From: Delphinus delphis | Lineage: Eukaryota; Chordata; Mammalia; Artiodactyla; Delphinidae | Assembly: GCF_949987515.2 (NCBI RefSeq) | Contig: NC_082694.2 | Location: forward strand, 11,649,958-11,713,957 | Direction: 5' to 3' | DNA: 64,000 nucleotides | Shown: positions 58,741-64,000 of the stretch, piece after piece | Layout of the letters: each line of letters starts with the position of its first letter | Numbering within the stretch: position 1 is the first letter of the stretch | Notes under the pieces: model-generated | Database searches by the model: none | Seen by the model: only the letters and a program-made list of their open reading frames with translations | Told to the model about the DNA's origin: nothing | Program-made: the position numbers and the translations under genes

Positions 58741-60126
58741 GTGGAATTAACAACAGATTGGATGCAACAGAGGAAAATGTCAGTGAACATGAAGACATCA
58801 ATAGAAATCCTTTGAGCTAAAGCTCAGAGAGAAAAAGATTGATAAAAATGAACAGAGCCTTAGTGACCTGTAGGACAGAATCACACACTCTAATGTACAT
58901 GCACTTGGAATCTCAGAGAAAGATAAGACAGAATGGAACAGAAAAGGTATCAGCCAATTTTTAAAGAAATGACAGCACACAAATCCAGAAAGCTCGCAAG
59001 ATTCAGACAGAGAGGATGGAAACCAACCAAACAAACAAACATAAAAACAGAAGCACATCATAGTAAAACTGCTGAAAATCAAAGATAAAGAATAAATTGT
59101 AAAAGTAGCCAGAGAAGAAGGAACATTAGAAACAGAAAAGAAATGATAAGAATGATGGTTGATTTCCATTAGAAATTGTAGAGCCAGAAGACAGTGGAAA
59201 AGATGTCTCTAAAGTGCTGGAAAAAAAAAAAACACCACCAACTTTCTCCCTAGAGTTTTAGAGCCAGCAAAGATATGTATCAAAAATGATTTAAGGCATT
59301 TTCAGGTAAAGGAAAGCTGAGAAAATTTGTCATAAGCAGACCTGTACTAGAAGAAATGTTAAGGAAGTTTCTTCAAGCTGAACAAAATGAAATTGCATGG
59401 AAATTTAAACCTAAAGGAAAGATGAACAGTGAAAATGCAAAATGTGTAAGTAAATATTAATGACACCTTCCTTCTTGTTTTAAACTTTTTAGAACTCAAT
59501 TGGCTATTTAAAGCAAACGTAATCGTAGTTATTTGGGTTTTTTAATGTATATGGAAGTAAAATATATGGCACCTTAGCACAAAAGATGGGATTTAAAGTA
59601 CTTGGAATTATACTATTATAAGGTTCTTATGTTATGCATGAATTGTTATTAATTGAAGGCAGACTGTCATAGTAAAGAATATATATTTTAATAGAGAAGG
59701 TAAACTGAGACAAAAAAGAAAAATCCTCAGTTAATCTGGAAGAAGGCATGGAAGAAGGAACAAAAACTAATGACCTAAGGAGACAGACATACCATAGAAG
59801 TATAGTAGACTTATACCCAACATTATCAGTAACTATATTAAATGTAAATGGACTGAACATTCCCATTAAAAGGCAATTAAATTGTCATAGGGGGTTAAAA
59901 ATAAGCAAAATCTCATCTATATGCTTTGAAGATAAAGATAAAGACAAGAAAAAGATATAGCTTGCAACTAGAACATGAGAGACTAAATTAATATCAGATA
60001 AAGCAAACTTTAAGACAAAGAGTATTACCAAGGATAAAGAGGGTCATTTCATGAAGATTAAAAGACCACTTCATCAAGAAGGCAATAATCTGAAATAGGT
60101 ATGCACCATAACAGACATTCAAAATA

Positions 60127-60277
60127 CATGAAGCAGGGGAACTTCCCTGACGTTCTAGGGTTTAAGCATCAATGTTCCCACTGCAGGGAGCATGGGTTCG
60201 ATCCCTGGTTGGAGAACTAAGATCCCACACGCCATGTGGCCTGGCCAAAAAAAAAAAAAAAAAAAAGCATGAAGCAG
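60127..60277 (+). mobile_element. Short tRNA-Glu-type SINE, distinct subtype
   Basis: Only about 130 bp: head 'gggaacttccctgacgttct', 'gcatgggttcgatccctggt', 'ctaagatcccacacgccatg', then 'ggcctggcc' and an A tail. It lacks the CHR-1 and CHR-2 bodies and resembles the Bov-tA-like/short CHR form. The duplication CATGAAGCAG is exact at 60127-60136 and 60268-60277. Confidence 0.9.
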
Positions 60278-62992
60278 AAATTGACAGAACCAAAGGGAGA
60301 AACAGACAAATCCAATAATTGATGAAACAAATAGACAGGAATTCAATATAGCTTAAAAGATGTGAACAACACTATCATCCAACTCTATCTATTTAGCATT
60401 TATAGACATTTATTGAAAACTACACCCAGAACTATAGTTGCTGTTCGTAAGACAAATCTCAGTAAAAAATTTAAAATATCAAAATAATACAGAATATTTT
60501 CCCTATTGATAATGGAATTAAATTAGAGATCAATAACAAAAAGATATCTGGAAAAATCTCCCAAATAAATATTTAGCAACTCATTTCTGTGAATCCAAGA
60601 AGGAGTCTCTAGGGGAGTTAGAAAATATTTCAAACTGAACGATAATGAAAGCAAAACATATCAGATTTGGTGGGTATAGTGAAAAGAGCCCTCAGAGGGA
60701 AATTTATAGATTGAAGTGTTTGTCTTAGAAAATAAAAAAACGTTTAAGTAAATGATGTAAGTTTCCACCTTAAGAGCTAGAAAAAGAAGAGCGAGGTAAG
60801 TAGCATAAAGGGAATGATAAAGATTAGAGAGAAATCGATAAAGTAGAAAATAAACTCTAGAGAAAATCAACAAACCTAAAAGTCTGTTCTTTGAAATGAT
60901 TAAAAATTGGTTGATCCCCAGCAAGCCTGATCAAGAGAAAAAGAGATAAAGGACCAGCTAACAAGATCAAGAATGAAAGAGGAAATATCATAACATGTAG
61001 GACAGAGATTAAAATACAATAAGGGAATATTATGAACAACTTTATGCACATAAATTCAAGAACTTAGAACAAATTCCTGGAAAAACACAACGTTCAAGAG
61101 CAAGCAAAAAACAAACAAACAGGGGAGCTAAAAATATCTATTAAATGAATTTAATTTGTAATGGAAACATTCTACAAAGAAAGCTCTAGGTCCAGGTGGT
61201 TTTTCTGTTGAATCCTATCAAACATTTGAAGACAAAATTATACCAGTCTTACACAAAACTCTTTCAAAAGCCCATATAATACTGATATGAGAACTAATAA
61301 GTACATTGCAAAGAAAAAATTATAAACCAATATTTTCATTACATAGGTAGAAATGTATAATAAAATATTAAAGATTGCATCCAGCGATATATATACAAAG
61401 AAAAATATGTCACCAAGTGGTGTTTTCTCCAAGAATGCAGTGTTGATTTAACATTCAAATATCAATGAAATCTACAACATTGACAAAATAAAGGAGAAAA
61501 ATTATGTGATTATATAATGCAGAAAAAAATTTGACAACCTCCAACATCAGTTCATGGTTATAAAAAGTCTTAGCAAACTAGAAATAGAAACTCATTTCCT
61601 CAATTTTGAAACAGCACATCTACAGTAAACCTATAGTTAACATATCTAATGGAGAAATATTGCCCGCTTTCCTCACTAAGAGGGAGAACAAGGTGAGAAT
61701 GTCCACTATCACCACTTCTATTTGACATTACACTGGAGGTCCTAGCTGTGCAACAGCTAGGCAAGAAAAAGAAATAAATGACAAATATTGTAAAGGAAGA
61801 AATATATCTGTCTTAATTTGCAGATGAAATAGTTGTTTAAATAAAAAATATGAAAGACTTTACCAAAAATACGCACAAACTCTACCAGAACTAGTAAATC
61901 AATACACGGTTACAGGATACAAACTCAGTATCCAAAATAAATTTTATTTTTATACACTATCAATAAACAATTGGAAAACAAAATGTAAAATTAAATTAAA
62001 TTTATAATATCATTAAAAAACATGAAGTTCTTAGGAATATATTTTACAATAAAAATTCAAACAGTGCAAGATCTGTATATAGAAAACTATAAGACATTGC
62101 AGAAGGTAATTAAAGAAAACTTAAAGAAGTGGAAAAGTATATCATGTTTGTGCATGGAAGGATTCAGTATTGCTGTGATGTTCATTCTCCTTAAATTGGT
62201 CTTTAGAGTCAACACCATCTCAGTCAAAATCGCAGCAGGACTTTTTGTAGAAACTCACAAGCTGATTTGACAATTCATGTAGAAATACAAATAGCCTAAA
62301 ATAGCCAAAACAACTATGAAAAAAGTTGAAGAAATGTGCAGGCCTTGTACTACCTGATTTTAGAGTTAATGCTAATGCTCTGATAATCCAGACAGTGTGG
62401 GATTGGCATAAAGATAAACAAATAGATCAGTAGAACACTACAGAGTCCAGAAATTGACCCACAAATATATGTTCATTTGATTTTTTTACAAAGGTACAAA
62501 GGAAATTAAATGATGAAGAGAGAAATTTTTTCAGCAAATTGTGCAACAAACAGCTAACTATCCGAACGATAAAAAAATGAACCTTGACCTATTCCTCACA
62601 TAATATGCAAAAATTAATTTGAAATTGACCATAGACTTAAAGTGAAAGTGAAAACTATAAAACTTTTAGAAGAAAATGTAGGATATCATCTCTTTGGCAT
62701 TGGGGTAAAAACTAAGATTTCTTAGAAAAAATATAAAAAGCACTAACCATTCAATTAAATATTGATTGATTGGAATTTTTTCAAAATTAAAAACAAATTG
62801 TTCTCCAAAAGATACCAGTAAGAAAGCAAAAAGATAAGCCATGACCTTGGAGAAATTATTTGCAACACATGTATCTGACAAAAGACTTTTATCCAGAATA
62901 CATAAAGACCTCCTCTAATTTAGTAACAAAAAGACATAATCTAAGAAAAATTACACAAGAGACTTGAAAGACACTTCACAAAAGAAGATAAA

Positions 62993-63313
62993 AGAATGGT
63001 AATGGGGGCTTCCCTGGTGGTGCAGTGGTTGAGAGTTTGCCTGCCAATGCAGGGGACACGGTTTCGGGCCCTGGTCTGGGAGGATCCCACGTGCCACGGA
63101 GCGGCTGGGCCCCTGAGCCACAGTTGCTGAGCCTGCGCGTCTGGAGCCAGTGCTCCGCAGCGGGAGAGGCCGCGATAGTGAGGGCTCCGCGCACCGCGAT
63201 GAAGAGTGGCCCCCGCTTGCTGCAGCTAGGGAGGGCCCTCGCACGGAGACGAAGACCCAGCACAGCCATAAATAAATAAATAAATAAAATTTTTTTAAAA
63301 AAGAATGGTAATG
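62993..63313 (+). mobile_element. CHR SINE with mixed CHR-2 front and CHR-1 back
   Basis: Body 63005-63301. The front reads like CHR-2 ('gagcggctgggcccctgagc', 'cgggagaggccgcgatagtg'). The back continues with the CHR-1 end ('gatgaagagtggcccccgct', 'gaagacccagcacagccata') and a TAAA tail. The 12 bp duplication AGAATGGTAATG is exact at 62993-63004 and 63302-63313. Confidence 0.93.
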
Positions 63314-64000
63314 AGCACATTAAACTTTGCTCAATCTTATTAGTCATCAGGGAAATTGAAATTAAAACCACAATGATATAACATGACACACCCACTGCAC
63401 TGTGTTAAACTAAAACGATTGATGAAATTCAATCATGGTGACAATATGGAACAAGGGGAACTTTCATAATTGCTGTTGGTAGTGTAAAATAGCAATACCC
63501 GTTCTGGAAAACAGTTTGGCAGCTCCTTATAAAGTTAATTATGTACCCACCCTACGACCGGCACTTTCCTCCCTAGGTATTTATCCAAGAAAAATGAAAC
63601 CCTGCTCACAAAAAGACATACAAGAATGTTTATAACAGCTGTATCAATAATAGTCAAAAACTGGAAACGACCTGAATGTTCATCAGCGTGAGTCTGGATA
63701 AACCAGTTGTGGTATCTTCATACATCGGAATTGTATCCAGCAATAAAAAGGGATAAAGTACTGTTACCTGCAACCAAATAAGTGAATTTTACAGATGTTA
63801 TGTGTAGTGAAAGAAGCCTGGCAGAAAAAATTAATAATGCATGATTCCATTTATATGACATTCATTCAAGAAGGGGTGAAATTAGCAGATGGTTATCTGG
63901 GGATCAGAGAGTGGGAGACTGGTACTGACAGAGAGGGAGTACAGAACAGGGTCTGGGAAATTTCTGTACCTTGGCCTGGGTGGTTACATGGTTACATACA

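Larger units (their letters stand above)
1..64000 (+). other. ACOXL: Interior of ACOXL gene (three coding exons plus introns)
   Basis: The window lies inside one + strand gene. Three exons that read as consecutive parts of an acyl-CoA oxidase-like protein are found at 20565-20654, 34521-34630 and 48823-48933. Phases fit: the first is 90 nt (phase 0 to 0), the second 110 nt (leaves two bases), and the third begins with the one base that completes that codon. I found no start codon exon, 3' terminal exon or promoter, so both gene ends lie outside. No exon was recognised before 20565 or after 48933, although a short exon could escape reading by eye. Everything else is intron, largely transposon-derived. 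The family is known to oxidise acyl-CoA in peroxisomes; the exact substrate of the ACOXL paralogue is not visible from this sequence. Confidence 0.85.
57900..64000 (+). mobile_element. Long old L1M (sense), three SINEs inserted, runs out of the window
   Basis: ORF1/spacer-type sequence at 59210-59400 ('aagatatgtatcaaaaatga', 'agaaatgttaaggaagtttc'). Start of ORF2 at about 59800 (TILNVNGLNIPIKR). Reverse-transcriptase region at about 61180-61860. C-terminal part at 62020-62450. 3' region at 63620-64000 ('ttatccaagaaaaatgaaac', 'aatagtcaaaaactggaaac', 'gtgaaagaagcctggcagaa'). Frames are broken throughout and the catalytic F-A-D-D segment is degraded (about 61820). The 3' end lies beyond the window. 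Confidence 0.82.

Noticed and set aside
1..64000. CRISPR arrays, bacterial operons or phage-like genes
   Set aside because: Sequence is a mammalian intron; repeats are SINEs, LINEs and microsatellites, and no spaced direct repeats of CRISPR type were seen.

Overview
This is a 64 kb piece of mammalian nuclear DNA, almost certainly from a cetacean (dolphin or whale). The main evidence is about fifteen copies of tRNA-Glu-derived CHR SINEs. Two forms are present, a long CHR-1-like form and a short CHR-2-like form with its typical GC-rich body and poly-A tail. They sit beside cetartiodactyl-type L1 elements, and I recognised no ruminant BovB LINE. There are no bacterial-style operons. Nearly every long open frame here is a transposon fragment or a chance frame. 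Species assignment rests on recognising these families by eye. The only host gene I can support is ACOXL (acyl-CoA oxidase-like), on the + strand. Three coding exons are visible: 20565-20654, 34521-34630 and 48823-48933. They are separated by introns of about 13.9 and 14.2 kb, and the rest of the window is intron. The first two exons are open and in phase. The first carries the TFEGD motif, which in acyl-CoA oxidases holds the catalytic glutamate. The third exon has good splice sites and starts in phase, but its reading frame breaks near 48890-48893. Upstream the frame encodes FLAFNMDTVGNLAFLLKAV; after the break the family-like sequence (RVLQRGLVARIYYK) continues only in another frame. One base is missing (111 nt instead of the 112 nt needed to keep phase). 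This is the most interesting single observation: either a lineage-specific lesion in ACOXL or an assembly error. Region by region: 1-4250 is an old antisense L1 with a MIR inside it. 4250-11506 holds CHR SINEs, an MLT1-type solo LTR, CA repeats and L2. 11507-18658 is a full-length but broken antisense L1 with a 13 bp target-site duplication. 20970-23250 is an old sense L1, and 23820-24148 a CHR-1. 26640-28190 is an old HAL1/L1-like region with nested CHR-2 and MER5A. 29640-30060 is a 400 bp CTTT/CCTT polypyrimidine tract. 35300-37830 is an old antisense L1. 39513-46004 is a second antisense L1, related to the first and carrying two nested CHR-2 copies. 51310-52345 is an older antisense L1 end with CHR-2 and CHR-1 insertions. 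55540-57530 is an old antisense L1, and 57900-64000 an old sense L1 carrying three SINEs. The two younger L1s lie as direct repeats about 28 kb apart and bracket two ACOXL exons, which makes them a plausible substrate for unequal recombination.
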